A stretch of DNA of 51,341 nt, from the NCBI GenBank assembly GCA_026706895.1, contig JAPOXW010000010.1, positions 1-51,341 of the forward strand. The letters run 5' to 3'. Source of the stretch: Gammaproteobacteria bacterium (GTDB lineage Bacteria; Pseudomonadota; Gammaproteobacteria; Poriferisulfidales; Poriferisulfidaceae). A program made the translations under genes and the position numbers. Each line of letters opens with the position of its first letter. Within the stretch, counting starts at the first letter, position 1. This document shows positions 34,988 through 45,989 of the stretch, piece by piece. Below the pieces are notes generated by a model that was given only the letters and a program-made list of their open reading frames with translations, was not told the DNA's origin and did not search any database.

Positions 34988-35023
34988 GCGCAAATTGCGC
35001 AACCGGGCTGCTTTGCCTATGAT
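34988..35023 (+). promoter_or_regulatory. Promoter of the GPP34/cytochrome operon
   Basis: TTGCGC (34995-35000) and TATGAT (35018-35023) are separated by 17 bp. A perfect inverted repeat GCGCAA-A-TTGCGC (34988-35000) overlaps the -35 box and could be a regulator site. Transcription should start near 35030, giving a leader of about 12 bases; the G-rich stretch before 35031 may act as the ribosome site only if the start lies a little earlier. Confidence 0.55.
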
Positions 35024-35041
35024 GGGGGGAGTCGACCGGCC

Positions 35042-36235
35042 ATGACCCAGAATCCCGCTCCGACCCTTGCCGAAGACGTTGTCCTGCTGCTGCTGGACGA
35101 CCAGAGCGGTACCCTGCTGCCGGTCCAGGAAGCCGCTTTCAAATGCGCCCTGGCCGGTGCCACACTGATGGACCTGGCGTTCGCCTATCGGATCGACACC
35201 GACCTGCATTCCCTCATGGTCAGCGACCGCACGCCGGTCGGCGACCCCATGCTCGACCGGATCCTGAAGAGGATTTCGAACCACCCGGAAGTCTCGAATG
35301 CCCATGCGTGGGTTGAAATCCTGTCGTCCGAGGAGGCGGGCATCATCCGCGAGCAGGCCCTGGCCCGCCTCGTCGAACACGGCGTTCTGCAACGGCACAG
35401 GAAATTACCGGGACTGTTCCGGGCTCACCGCTACACCCGGGTCGACGGCGCCGTCGAACGCGAGCTCAAGGGGCACATCCGCGACATCCTGCACTCCGAC
35501 GACATCCCCGACCCCCGGGATGTCGCCTTGATCTGCCTAGTGGACGCCTGCAACATTCTTGCCGACATCTTCCCCCGGGAAGAAATCGAGCAAGTCGCTC
35601 CCCGAATCGAGCAATTCCACAGGATGGACCTGATCGGCCACGAAGTGACCGGCACGATCGACGAGGCGAGACGGGCCATTGTTCTCGCGGTCCGGACCCG
35701 GGCCGCACGGTTCGGAAAATGGCTCGCGGCCCTCTCCCTTGGCGGCGGCCTCGCGGCCGTCGCCACGCTCCTCGTCCCGCGCATCCCCATGCCGGACCGG
35801 TTCGGGCCCGGCCTGTTCGAACTTCTATGGTCCGACGAAACCTGGCAGCAATGGAGCGGCTACACCCTCCTGGGGCTCAGTCTCGCGGGGCTCCTGGTCG
35901 CCCTGCTCATGAAGACCCCGCTGCTGGTCCGGCGGAAAAGCCACGACTGGTGGCCGCTGATGCACGTCGGGTTCGGGGCCGGATGCGTGCTGGCCCTGTT
36001 CGCCCACACCGGCTTCCGGTTCGGCATAAACCTGAATGCGGCGCTCATGTGGAACTATCTGGCCCTGCTGATCTTCGGCGCACTGGTCGGGATTTCGATG
36101 CGCCGGACGGCCTGGCCCCCGGTAAACGCGGCCCTGAACCGGTTGCGCCGCTTCTCCATCAAGGCTCACCTCCTCGCGCTGTTGCCGCTGCCCGCCCTGC
36201 TGATCCTTCACCTGCTGATCGTCTACCTATACTGA
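35042..36235 (+). CDS. GPP34-domain protein fused to a probable two-heme b-type membrane cytochrome
   Basis: The 397-residue protein has two parts. Residues 1 to about 220 match the GPP34 (Golgi phosphoprotein 3) family, with LAEDVVLLLLDDQSGTLL, ALAGATLMDLAFAYRI and VGDPMLDRIL. In eukaryotes this fold binds a phosphoinositide head group; its bacterial role is unclear. Residues 225-397 hold about five helices. Two carry exact HX13H pairs: H308/H322 and H376/H390, the bis-histidine arrangement of a two-heme cytochrome b. The start follows a promoter, and the multiheme gene begins 12 bp after the stop. Electron transfer from quinol to the multiheme partner is inferred. The GPP34 match is by eye but has several motifs. 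Confidence 0.75.
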   Translation: MTQNPAPTLAEDVVLLLLDDQSGTLLPVQEAAFKCALAGATLMDLAFAYRIDTDLHSLMVSDRTPVGDPMLDRILKRISNHPEVSNAHAWVEILSSEEAGIIREQALARLVEHGVLQRHRKLPGLFRAHRYTRVDGAVERELKGHIRDILHSDDIPDPRDVALICLVDACNILADIFPREEIEQVAPRIEQFHRMDLIGHEVTGTIDEARRAIVLAVRTRAARFGKWLAALSLGGGLAAVATLLVPRIPMPDRFGPGLFELLWSDETWQQWSGYTLLGLSLAGLLVALLMKTPLLVRRKSHDWWPLMHVGFGAGCVLALFAHTGFRFGINLNAALMWNYLALLIFGALVGISMRRTAWPPVNAALNRLRRFSIKAHLLALLPLPALLILHLLIVYLY

Positions 36236-36247
36236 CCGAACAAGCCC

Positions 36248-37774
36248 GTGTCGCGAAACACCCTCCTCTGGATCCTGGGCATTGCAGGGACCTTGCTCGC
36301 CACAGCCGTGGCCGTGGCCTGGATGACCGTGGGCGGCGACCGGGGAATCCTCCTGCCCGGCAAAACCACCGATGCCCACCACCAGATCGAACTGGCCTGC
36401 GAGACCTGCCACGCCGCGGGGGCGTTCGCCAACGCAAAAAAAGCCGAAAAGGCACTGAACAAGGCGTGCCGGGGTTGCCACGAGGCGGAACTGAAGGCTG
36501 CCAAGGACAGTCACCCGCCCGGGAAATTCCGCAATCCGAGGATGGCCGCCTACTGGGAGAAGCTGGACGCGCGCCTCTGCACGGCCTGCCACGTCGAGCA
36601 CCGCCCCGAGACCACGAGGACCAGCGCGGTCACGACCCCCACGGATTTCTGCGTGGCCTGCCACTCCGAGGAGGAGCAGGACGTGCGCGTGAACCGGCCG
36701 AGCCACGCCAGCCTGGCCTTCGACACCTGCGCGTCTTCCGGCTGCCACAACTACCACGACAACCAGGCGCTCTATGCGGATTTCCTGGTCAGGCACGCGG
36801 ACCAGCCCTGGCTCGCCCCGGTGCCGATGCACCGATTCTCCGCGCAGGCCCAAACCCGGACCTTCCGGACGGAGGCCGCGCCCGGACGGGGCGATGCCGT
36901 GGCGCCCGAAAGTGCATTGCGGGATCCGGCCATCCTCGACGCATGGGCGGGATCCGGCCATGCGGCGGCGGGGGAGAATTGCGCGGCCTGCCACGCGCCC
37001 GCCGCAGCAAAAAGGGCCGGGCTGGCGGAAATCGAGGCACAGTGGGTCGAAGCGCCGGACATGGCGGTCTGCGAAGACTGCCACAGGTGGCAGACGAAGA
37101 CTTTCGCCCGGGGCCGGCACGGCATGCGCCAGCACCCCCGGGTCTCAAAACCCCGGAACCCTCGCCGCAGGCTCGCGGCGCTCGGGCTCGGAGGCTGGCT
37201 TCCCGAAGCTGCCGTGGCCCGGTTCACGGACCCCGCTCCACCCCGGCGCATGACGGTCGGCGAGGCGCGCCTGCCCATGCATGCCGAGACCGCCCACCTG
37301 AGCCTCCACTGCGGCTCCTGCCACCGGCCGCACGCGGTCGACACCGAAGCCGCCGCAGTCGAAGCCTGCGCGTCCTGCCACAATGACCCGCATACCCAAG
37401 CCTACTTCGGAAGTCCCCACCACGCGCTTTGGGAAGCCGAGGTTGCGGGCGAAGCCGAACCCGGGACCGGAGTGAGTTGCGCGACCTGCCATCTGGAGAA
37501 AGTCGAACGCCGCGGGAACATCGCCGTCAATCACAACCAGAACGACCTTCTGAGACCGAACTCGAAGATGATCCGCCCCGTATGCCTGGACTGCCACGGC
37601 CTGGGTTTTTCGCTGGATGCCCTGGCCGACCCCGGACTGATCGCCCGGAATTTCAAGGGGAAACCGGAAATCCAGGTCGAAAGCATGGCATGGGCAATCC
37701 GGCGCACGGTGGAGAAGCCGGAGGAGGAAGGTGCCGGATCCCGCGTACAATCACCCTGGAGGAACAGCCCATGA
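36248..37774 (+). CDS. Membrane-anchored multiheme c-type cytochrome (up to 11 hemes)
   Basis: The 508-residue protein (GTG start) has one N-terminal membrane helix (about 5-27) and a long periplasmic part. Ten CXXCH motifs start at C51, C74, C111, C135, C245, C275, C355, C374, C411 and C446, and one CX4CH (CASSGCH) starts at C161. The C-terminal half has a distinctive conserved look: HALWEAEVAGEAEPGTG, NDLLRPNSKMIRPVC and GLGFSLDALADP. I recall this from other unnamed multiheme cytochromes but know no function. Linked to the HX13H membrane protein upstream and the one-heme protein downstream, it probably relays electrons through the periplasm. The stop overlaps the next start by 4 bp. Confidence 0.88.
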   Translation: MSRNTLLWILGIAGTLLATAVAVAWMTVGGDRGILLPGKTTDAHHQIELACETCHAAGAFANAKKAEKALNKACRGCHEAELKAAKDSHPPGKFRNPRMAAYWEKLDARLCTACHVEHRPETTRTSAVTTPTDFCVACHSEEEQDVRVNRPSHASLAFDTCASSGCHNYHDNQALYADFLVRHADQPWLAPVPMHRFSAQAQTRTFRTEAAPGRGDAVAPESALRDPAILDAWAGSGHAAAGENCAACHAPAAAKRAGLAEIEAQWVEAPDMAVCEDCHRWQTKTFARGRHGMRQHPRVSKPRNPRRRLAALGLGGWLPEAAVARFTDPAPPRRMTVGEARLPMHAETAHLSLHCGSCHRPHAVDTEAAAVEACASCHNDPHTQAYFGSPHHALWEAEVAGEAEPGTGVSCATCHLEKVERRGNIAVNHNQNDLLRPNSKMIRPVCLDCHGLGFSLDALADPGLIARNFKGKPEIQVESMAWAIRRTVEKPEEEGAGSRVQSPWRNSP

Positions 37775-38343
37775 ACAGAAATCTATTCAGGCAGACGGGC
37801 ATCACGTGCTGCGTGGTGGTCGCTCTGGCGGGCACCGGGAGCGCGGCCGGAGAGGGCGTGCCATACCGGCAGGTCGCGGACATGCTGTACACCGTGGTGT
37901 CGGCGGACCGGGAAGTCTATACGCACATGGTGGTCCAGCGCCTCGTGGAAGACCAGCAGGTCATTTCCGCCTCGGAGCATTTCGAGGATGACGCGGCATT
38001 GCCCCTGCCGGCGCAGATGTTCCGCTTCGGCGCGGAAAAGGTGGAAGAACAGACCGAGGACTTCTCCTATGCCCTGCTGTCGCTGTGGCCGATCAACAAG
38101 CAGAACGGTCCGGCCACGGAACTGGAGAGGGAAGGCCTCGAGCGGGTCGCCGAGAATCCGGAAGAAAATTTCTACGGCGAAGAGGAACTCGCCGGACAAC
38201 GTTATTTCGCTGCCGTCTACCCGGACATCGCGGTCGCCGAAGCCTGTGCCAGTTGCCACAACAACCACAAGGATTCCCCACGCACCGACATCGAGGTCGG
38301 CGACGTGCTCGGCGGCGTGGTCATCCGCCTCCCGATGCTCTGA
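37771..38343 (+). CDS. Secreted one-heme protein, Tll0287/DUF3365-like
   Basis: The 190-residue protein has a signal peptide (about 1-26, ending GSAAG) and a single heme c site, CASCHNNHKDSPR, at about 160. The C-terminal VGDVLGGVVIRLPM is the typical end of the Tll0287-like (DUF3365) heme domain, which is often used as a PAS-like redox sensor or a small electron carrier. ATG 37771 overlaps the multiheme stop, with GGAGG about 8 bp upstream. It is the third gene of the operon and could be the final electron acceptor or a redox sensor. Confidence 0.82.
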   Translation: MNRNLFRQTGITCCVVVALAGTGSAAGEGVPYRQVADMLYTVVSADREVYTHMVVQRLVEDQQVISASEHFEDDAALPLPAQMFRFGAEKVEEQTEDFSYALLSLWPINKQNGPATELEREGLERVAENPEENFYGEEELAGQRYFAAVYPDIAVAEACASCHNNHKDSPRTDIEVGDVLGGVVIRLPML

Positions 38344-38373
38344 CGGCACCGTCTGCGGGCGGTTGCCGAAGCG

Positions 38374-39516
38374 TCAGGCCCGTTCCGGCAGGAACAACTC
38401 GCAAAGGTCGTCCAGGCGGCGCCAACCTCGTGCGCTGGCGCGCAAGCCCCTCGGCGACTCCGTCACCAGGCCGAGGGTGCGGGCTTCTTCCAGCACGCCA
38501 GCCAGGACCTCCCGGGACTGCCCGGTCCGCGTCTCGAACAAGCTCCAGGCCGCCCCCGCCTTCAGACGAAGCGCGCCCAGCATGAATTCGAAGATCCGGT
38601 TTTCAGCACCTCGGTGTCGACGCTCGATTTCCGCCCCTTCTCTCTCCGCCGCTTCCATCCAGTCGCCCGGGTTGTATGCCTGCACCGTGCGAAACACTTC
38701 CCCTGCCGCGTCCGTCAGTTTACCGTGCGCACCAGCCCCCACGCCCAAGTAATCCCCGTATTCCCAGTAGTTCACGTTATGCCGGCAAGCCGCTTCATCC
38801 CGGCACCAGGCGGAAACTTCGTACTGAGCGTAACCCGCGCGTTCCAGTATCCCGGCACCCTCCGCGAACATCTCCCACAAGCGATCCCCATCCGGAAGCG
38901 GAGGGGGTTTGACGGCAAACGGTGTGCCGGGTTCCAGCGTTAACTGATACCAAGACAGGTGTTCCGGCTCGAAAGCCAGCGCCGCCTCAAGGTCGGCATG
39001 CACCTGCTCCACCTGCTGGTTCGGCAGACCATACATTAGATCCAGATTGAGGCGTGAAAAGCCTGCCTGTCTCGCGAAATCGATAGCTGCATGAGCATCC
39101 GTCCGGTCATGAGCACGGCCGAGTCGGCGCAGGCCATCATCATCAAAACTCTGTACGCCGATCGACAGGCGGTTGACGCCCGCTTCCCGGTAGCCCGCGA
39201 AATGGCCCCGGTCGGCCGACTGCGGGTTGGCCTCCAGCGTGACCTCCAGCGAGGGGCTGCAATCAAATTCCGCTTGAATCGCGTCCAGCACGCGCCGGAT
39301 AGCCTCCGGAGAGAACCGGCTGGGCGTGCCCCCGCCCAAAAACACGCTTTCGATGACCCGCCCTTGGGCGACTCCCGTCACTCGCCCGAATTCCCGGATC
39401 AGGCACTCCACGTATCGTGCCTCCTCGAACGTCGAAGCCGCATGGGCATTGAAGTCGCAGTACGGGCAGCGCGAGACGCACCAGGGAAAGTGCACGTACA
39501 GGGACAGGGGAATCAT
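38374..39516 (-). CDS. hemW: Radical SAM heme chaperone HemW
   Basis: HemW binds heme and a 4Fe-4S cluster and delivers heme to respiratory proteins. The 380-residue protein has the radical SAM motif CVSRCPYC near the N-terminus, then FLGGGTPS, the HemW-type NRLSIGVQSFDDDGLRRLGR, and the C-terminal HemN_C-like domain. It converges with the cytochrome operon. The start overlaps the rdgB end by 4 bp. Confidence 0.94.
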   Translation of the reverse strand: MIPLSLYVHFPWCVSRCPYCDFNAHAASTFEEARYVECLIREFGRVTGVAQGRVIESVFLGGGTPSRFSPEAIRRVLDAIQAEFDCSPSLEVTLEANPQSADRGHFAGYREAGVNRLSIGVQSFDDDGLRRLGRAHDRTDAHAAIDFARQAGFSRLNLDLMYGLPNQQVEQVHADLEAALAFEPEHLSWYQLTLEPGTPFAVKPPPLPDGDRLWEMFAEGAGILERAGYAQYEVSAWCRDEAACRHNVNYWEYGDYLGVGAGAHGKLTDAAGEVFRTVQAYNPGDWMEAAEREGAEIERRHRGAENRIFEFMLGALRLKAGAAWSLFETRTGQSREVLAGVLEEARTLGLVTESPRGLRASARGWRRLDDLCELFLPERA

Positions 39517-40106
39517 GCGTCGGCTTGCAGGTGTTCAATCAGGGCGCGAAGTGCGGCGCCGCGGTGGCTGATGCCGTTCTTGACGTCCGGTTCCAACTCG
39601 GCCGAGGCGCAGCCATGCGTCGGCACGTAGAACAAGGGATCGTAGCCAAAACCGTTGTGACCCTGCGGCGCTTCTAGAATCCGGCCTTCCCAGACACCGC
39701 GGGCAATCAGCGGGTCAGGATCTTCGGCCGTGCGCACCAAGGCGATGACGCACTGGTAGCGGGCGCCGCGCTGCTCTTCCGGTACCCCTTCGAGTTCCTG
39801 CAGCAGGAGCCGGTTGTTGGCCTCGTCGTCGCACTGCGGGCCCGCGTAGCGAGCCGAATAAACGCCCGGGCGCCCGTCCAGAGCATCCACTTCGATACCC
39901 GAGTCGTCCGCAAGCGCAGCCAGACCGGTGCGGGCCGCCGCATGACGGGCCTTAAGCAGCGCGTTCGCTTCGAAAGTTGTTCCCGTCTCTTCCGCCTCCG
40001 GAACCCCGAGGTCGCCCTGCGCAACCAGTTCCCAGCCCATCGGGCGGAGCACAGCGTCCAACTCGCGCAATTTTGCCGGATTGTTGCTGGCCAGCACGAC
40101 TTTCAC
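39513..40106 (-). CDS. rdgB: dITP/XTP pyrophosphatase
   Basis: RdgB hydrolyses noncanonical purine triphosphates, keeping them out of nucleic acids. The 197-residue protein begins [15 protein letters not shown] and has the family core [20 protein letters not shown] with SARYAGP. The C-terminal [10 protein letters not shown] is also typical. It lies between rph and hemW with 4-bp overlaps on both sides, the standard order. Confidence 0.96.
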   Translation of the reverse strand: MKVVLASNNPAKLRELDAVLRPMGWELVAQGDLGVPEAEETGTTFEANALLKARHAAARTGLAALADDSGIEVDALDGRPGVYSARYAGPQCDDEANNRLLLQELEGVPEEQRGARYQCVIALVRTAEDPDPLIARGVWEGRILEAPQGHNGFGYDPLFYVPTHGCASAELEPDVKNGISHRGAALRALIEHLQADA

Positions 40107-40825
40107 TGTGCGCGAACCTGCCTCTGCTGCTGCATGATTTCCCGGATGCCGGTTTCCGCAAGGTCGAGCATGGCGTCCAATTCCTTTCGCTGGAACGCAT
40201 GCCCTTCCGCCGTGCCCTGGATTTCGATAATCGAGCCCGCGTCGTTCATCACGACGTTCATATCGGTCTCCGCCGTGGAATCCTCCGCATAGTCCAGATC
40301 CAGCCGGGCCTCGCCATCGACAATCCCCACGGACACTGCCGCAATCTGCCCATGTATCGGGTTGGTCTGCAGCACGCCCTTCTCACGCAAGACATCCACC
40401 GCGTCCTGCAGCGCCATGAACGCACCGCTGATGGCGGCCGTACGCGTCCCTCCGTCCGCCTGAAGCACGTCGCAATCCAAGGTCAGGGTGTTCTCACCCA
40501 GTGCCTCAAGGTCAAGCACGGCGCGTAGAGCACGGCCGATCAGGCGCTGGATCTCCATGGTGCGCCCGCCCTGTCCGCCACTGCGGGCCTCGCGCCGGGT
40601 GCGCTCGCCGGTGGCGCGCGGCAGCATGCCGTACTCGGCGGTCACCCAGCCGCTTCCCGTTCCCTTGAGCCAGCGCGGCACGCCCGGTTCGAATGTTGCC
40701 GTGCACAGTACGCGGGTGGCACCCTGTTCGTACAGGACGGAGCCCTCGGCATGTTGCACATAACCGCGCTGATGGCGGATCGGGCGCAGTTCACCCGGTG
40801 CGCGGCCGCTGGGACGTTCGGGCAT
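40103..40825 (-). CDS. rph: Ribonuclease PH
   Basis: RNase PH is a phosphorolytic 3' to 5' exoribonuclease that trims tRNA. The 240 residues show the phosphate-binding and catalytic segments: [36 protein letters not shown], and [17 protein letters not shown]. It is the first gene of the rph-rdgB-hemW operon on the minus strand. Confidence 0.97.
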   Translation of the reverse strand: MPERPSGRAPGELRPIRHQRGYVQHAEGSVLYEQGATRVLCTATFEPGVPRWLKGTGSGWVTAEYGMLPRATGERTRREARSGGQGGRTMEIQRLIGRALRAVLDLEALGENTLTLDCDVLQADGGTRTAAISGAFMALQDAVDVLREKGVLQTNPIHGQIAAVSVGIVDGEARLDLDYAEDSTAETDMNVVMNDAGSIIEIQGTAEGHAFQRKELDAMLDLAETGIREIMQQQRQVRAQ

Positions 40826-41147
40826 GATGGAGTTGGAACAAACCGAAAATTATGGTGGAACGCCGGGTCGCCCCGAAGCGGCCTTATTATGGCATTCGGC
40901 TTCGCCCGTGCAGCCCGGAACCCTAACAGACCTGCCTTTCCAGAGGCAGGCAGGCCCGAAGCGCCCCGAACTTTACATAATAAAAAAAACTTTACATTTC
41001 TCATTTTTTACATAAGAGATAATCATTTTTCAATAGTTTATATGCGTAAAAAATGGTCTAAAAAATCCGACCATTTTCCCTTCCATTTCGCCACTTTATG
41101 CGTTACAACAGCAGTCCAGGAAACCAGCCCCACAGGAGTGCTATATT
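40826..41147. other. A/T-rich regulatory gap between rph and the coiled-coil gene
   Basis: The 322 bp hold several structures. A hairpin CCTGCCT-N6-AGGCAGG is at 40931-40950. Three copies of TTTACAT lie at 40972, 40991 and 41007. A hairpin AAAATGGTC-N10-GACCATTTT (9 bp perfect) spans 41050-41077. The tract from about 40970 to 41090 is very A/T-rich in an otherwise G/C-rich window. AGGAG at 41134-41138 is the ribosome site of the next gene. No coding sequence is apparent. Confidence 0.5.
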
Positions 41148-41672
41148 ATGGGAACCTCCAACTTGACCCCCGAAGAGACCCCCTCTCAGTCACGAATTCC
41201 TTCTGCCCCGGCCAAACCGGCGGGCGGGCAAGTGAAAGAGAAACATCCCATGTTCGATACGCTCCAGGTCACCAAGGAACTGCGGGAATCCGGATTTGCC
41301 GAACCTCAGGCCGAGGCAATTGTCGTTGCTTTCGGGGCCATTGCCGGGAACGTCGCGACCAAGGATGATCTGGAGGGGTTCGCGACCAAGGATGATCTGG
41401 AGGGGTTCGCGACCAAGGGCGATCTGGAGAGGTTCGCGACCAAGGATGACCTGAAGGCCCTGGAAGCGAAGATGGTGACCAAGGACGACCTGAAGGGGTT
41501 CGCGACCAAGGACGATCTGAAGCATTTTGTGACGGAGGCCAGCATGCTCAAGGCTCTCGGTGAATTTTCCGAGAGGATGCACCGTTCTCTCCTGCAGGTC
41601 GCAATGGGAACTGTCATGGCCAACATCGCCATGGTGACCGCGATCTTCATGGTTGCGAAGTACCTGTTCTAG
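41148..41672 (+). CDS. Coiled-coil membrane protein, DUF1640-like, with TKDDL repeats
   Basis: The 174-residue protein has a helical head, LQVTKELRESGFAEPQAEAI. It continues with six imperfect copies of ATKDDLEGF forming a coiled coil, and ends with a single C-terminal membrane helix (about 151-172). Proteins of this build (DUF1640/CCDC90 type) are common near mobile or accessory genes; their function in bacteria is unclear. ATG 41148 has a good AGGAG 9 bp upstream. An internal ATG at 41250 gives the more usual N-terminus, so both starts are possible. Confidence 0.75.
   Translation: MGTSNLTPEETPSQSRIPSAPAKPAGGQVKEKHPMFDTLQVTKELRESGFAEPQAEAIVVAFGAIAGNVATKDDLEGFATKDDLEGFATKGDLERFATKDDLKALEAKMVTKDDLKGFATKDDLKHFVTEASMLKALGEFSERMHRSLLQVAMGTVMANIAMVTAIFMVAKYLF
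41355..41528 (+). repeat. In-frame 27-bp tandem repeats in the coiled-coil gene
   Basis: Units of 27 bp encode ATKDDLEGF. The first two (from 41355 and 41382) are identical over at least 26 bases; the third and fourth differ by few bases. A seven-residue interruption (ALEAKMV) precedes two more units. Near-identity of the first copies points to recent expansion. Confidence 0.85.
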
Positions 41673-41752
41673 ACACTTCCGGGTTCCATCCGGGCCAGGC
41701 GAGCGCCATGACTCGCGCAGATTCCAATCTGGTGCGATAATGATAGACCGTG

Positions 41753-43710
<1,958 letters not shown>

Positions 43711-43712
43711 AC

Positions 43713-45980
43713 ATGCCTCAATCCTCGCTGTTCGAACTCCAGGAAACCGACGCTGGCATTCGGCCTCTCTCTACATTCGTGGAGGAAGCCTACCTCAACT
43801 ACTCCATGTATGTCATCCTGGATCGGGCCCTCCCGCATCTTGCCGACGGCCTGAAGCCGGTGCAACGGCGCATCGTGTACGCCATGTCGGAACTGGGCCT
43901 GAAGGCCACCAGCAAACCCAAGAAGTCCGCCCGCACCATCGGCGACGTCATCGGCAAGTACCACCCTCATGGCGACCAGGCCTGCTACGAGGCCATGGTG
44001 CTGATGGCCCAAGACTTCGCTTACCGCTATCCCCTGGTCGCCGGCCAAGGCAACTGGGGTTCGGCGGACGACCCCAAGTCCTTCGCTGCCATGCGCTACA
44101 CGGAAGCGCGCCTGACTCCCTACGCGCAAGCCCTGCTGGCAGAACTGGATCAGGCTACCGTCGACTGGCAACCCAATTTCGACGGCACCTTGGAAGAACC
44201 CCGACTGCTGCCCGCCCGCCTGCCCAATGTACTGCTCAACGGCACGACCGGCATCGCTGTCGGCCTGTCCACCGACATTCCGCCGCACAACCTGCGCGAA
44301 ATCGCCAGCGCCTGCATCCGATTGTTGGAACGTCCCAAATCCTCCGTGGCCGAACTGTGCGAACACGTGAAGGGCCCGGACTACCCGACCGGAGGCGAGA
44401 TCCTCTCCTCGCCCGAGGAACTGCGCGAACTGTACGAGACCGGAACCGGCACCGTCCGCATCCGGGCCAGCATTGCCGACGAAAAAGAAGGGCTGATCGT
44501 CACGGCCCTGCCCTACCAGGTCTCCGGCGCACGCGTCATGACGCAAATCGCCCAGCAAATGCGGGAAAAGAAATTGCCCATGGTCGAGGACCTGCGCGAC
44601 GAATCCGACCATGAAACCCCGACTCGGCTGGTCATCGTCCCTCGCAGCAAGCGGGTGGACCGGGAGGCGCTCCTGTTGCATCTGTTCGCCACAACCGACC
44701 TGGAGCGGTCGGCCCGCGTCAATCTCAATGTCATCGATCTGGACCGTCGCCCGAGGGTTATGGACTTGCGCTCCCTACTGCGGGCCTGGCTGGAGTTCCG
44801 CAAGCAAACCGTCACCCGCCGGCTGAACCACCGGCTGGATGCGGTCAATAAGCGACTGCACCTGTTGGAGGGCCTGCTGACCGCACATGCCAACCTCGAC
44901 GAAGTCATCCGCATTATCCGGAACGAGGACGAGCCCAAGCCCGTCCTGATGAAGAAATTCAAGTTGAGCCAGGAACAGGCCGAGGCGATCCTGGAAATCC
45001 GCCTGAAGCAGCTGGCGAAGCTGGAACGGGAGAAACTGGAGCAGGAACAACAGGACTTGAGCGCCGAAAAGAAAGAAATCGAGAAGATCCTCGGTTCGGC
45101 CGCCCGCTTGAAGACCCTGATCAAGAAAGAACTCCAGGAAGACGCGGAGCGTTATGGCGACGGCCGACGCAGCCAGCTCGCAGAGGCCGCCCCCCAGGCG
45201 CAAGCGATGGATCCGTCCCAACTCATGCCCGCAGAGCCCGTGACCGTGGTGCTGTCCCGCAGCGGTCTCGTGCGTTCCGCCAAGGGCCACGAGGTCGACC
45301 CCGCCTCGCTGACCTACAAGACCGACGATGCCTTGCAGGCCAGCGTGCGCACCCGAAGCAACCAGACCGTGCGGTTCCTCGACAGCCACGGCCGGACGTA
45401 TACCATGGCCGCCGCCCAGATGCCCTCCGCCCGCAACCTCGGCGAGTCGCTGACGCGGCATTTCAATCCCCCGGCAGGCGCGCATTTCATCGGGGTGATG
45501 GCCAACGAGGAGAACCCCCACTGGCTGATGGGCACCAGTTTCGGCTACGGCTTCCTCGTGCCCTACGACCGCCTGGAGACCCGCAGCAAGGCCGGCCGGG
45601 CCACCCTGACCGTACCGGACGGCACCATCGTGATGCAGCCACACCCGGTGCCGAACCTGAATCAGACCTATGCCGTCGCCGCGACCAGCGCCGGGAACAT
45701 GCTGATGATCAAGGCATCCGAACTGCCAATCCTCGGTCGGGGACGCGGCAACAAGATCATCAACATCGCCGGTTCGCAACTCAAAGATCCCAAAGGTGAG
45801 CGAGTCACGCTGCTGGCCGCGGTGACGGAGAAGCAGGCATTGGTGCTGTTTACTCAAGCGACTCACCGGGTCATGCGCTTCAAGGACCTGTGCGAGCATC
45901 AGGGTGCACGGGGCGGGCGCGGCACCAAGCTGTCCAAGAGCTGGCGGAATTTTCAGCGTTTCGAAGTGCGGGATTTATAA
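43713..45980 (+). CDS. parC: DNA topoisomerase IV subunit A
   Basis: ParC is the DNA-cleaving subunit. The 755 residues contain the active-site tyrosine Y129 in [10 protein letters not shown] and the quinolone-resistance region near [13 protein letters not shown] long coiled coil (about 420-475) and the C-terminal beta-pinwheel follow. Where E. coli ParC has SSAKFKKSA, this protein reads [12 protein letters not shown] 43713 is preferred over a TTG two codons upstream. Confidence 0.96.
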   Translation: MPQSSLFELQETDAGIRPLSTFVEEAYLNYSMYVILDRALPHLADGLKPVQRRIVYAMSELGLKATSKPKKSARTIGDVIGKYHPHGDQACYEAMVLMAQDFAYRYPLVAGQGNWGSADDPKSFAAMRYTEARLTPYAQALLAELDQATVDWQPNFDGTLEEPRLLPARLPNVLLNGTTGIAVGLSTDIPPHNLREIASACIRLLERPKSSVAELCEHVKGPDYPTGGEILSSPEELRELYETGTGTVRIRASIADEKEGLIVTALPYQVSGARVMTQIAQQMREKKLPMVEDLRDESDHETPTRLVIVPRSKRVDREALLLHLFATTDLERSARVNLNVIDLDRRPRVMDLRSLLRAWLEFRKQTVTRRLNHRLDAVNKRLHLLEGLLTAHANLDEVIRIIRNEDEPKPVLMKKFKLSQEQAEAILEIRLKQLAKLEREKLEQEQQDLSAEKKEIEKILGSAARLKTLIKKELQEDAERYGDGRRSQLAEAAPQAQAMDPSQLMPAEPVTVVLSRSGLVRSAKGHEVDPASLTYKTDDALQASVRTRSNQTVRFLDSHGRTYTMAAAQMPSARNLGESLTRHFNPPAGAHFIGVMANEENPHWLMGTSFGYGFLVPYDRLETRSKAGRATLTVPDGTIVMQPHPVPNLNQTYAVAATSAGNMLMIKASELPILGRGRGNKIINIAGSQLKDPKGERVTLLAAVTEKQALVLFTQATHRVMRFKDLCEHQGARGGRGTKLSKSWRNFQRFEVRDL

Positions 45981-45981
45981 T
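45976..45981 (+). promoter_or_regulatory. Possible -10 element of htpX
   Basis: TATAAT overlaps the parC stop codon and lies 8 bp before the htpX ATG. No good -35 stands upstream. If used, the mRNA would be nearly leaderless. Confidence 0.35.
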
Positions 45982-45989
45982 CTAGGACT

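Noticed and set aside
35719-37386. A 555-codon plus-strand open frame across the GPP34 and multiheme genes
   Set aside because: It is rich in Arg, Pro and Gly, shows no domain, and overlaps two genes whose frames carry heme motifs and membrane helices.
41014-41030. Fur box
   Set aside because: GATAATCATTTTT resembles only half of the 19-bp consensus, and no iron gene is adjacent.
41355-41528. CRISPR-like array or direct-repeat origin
   Set aside because: The units are contiguous, in frame, and encode a coiled coil.
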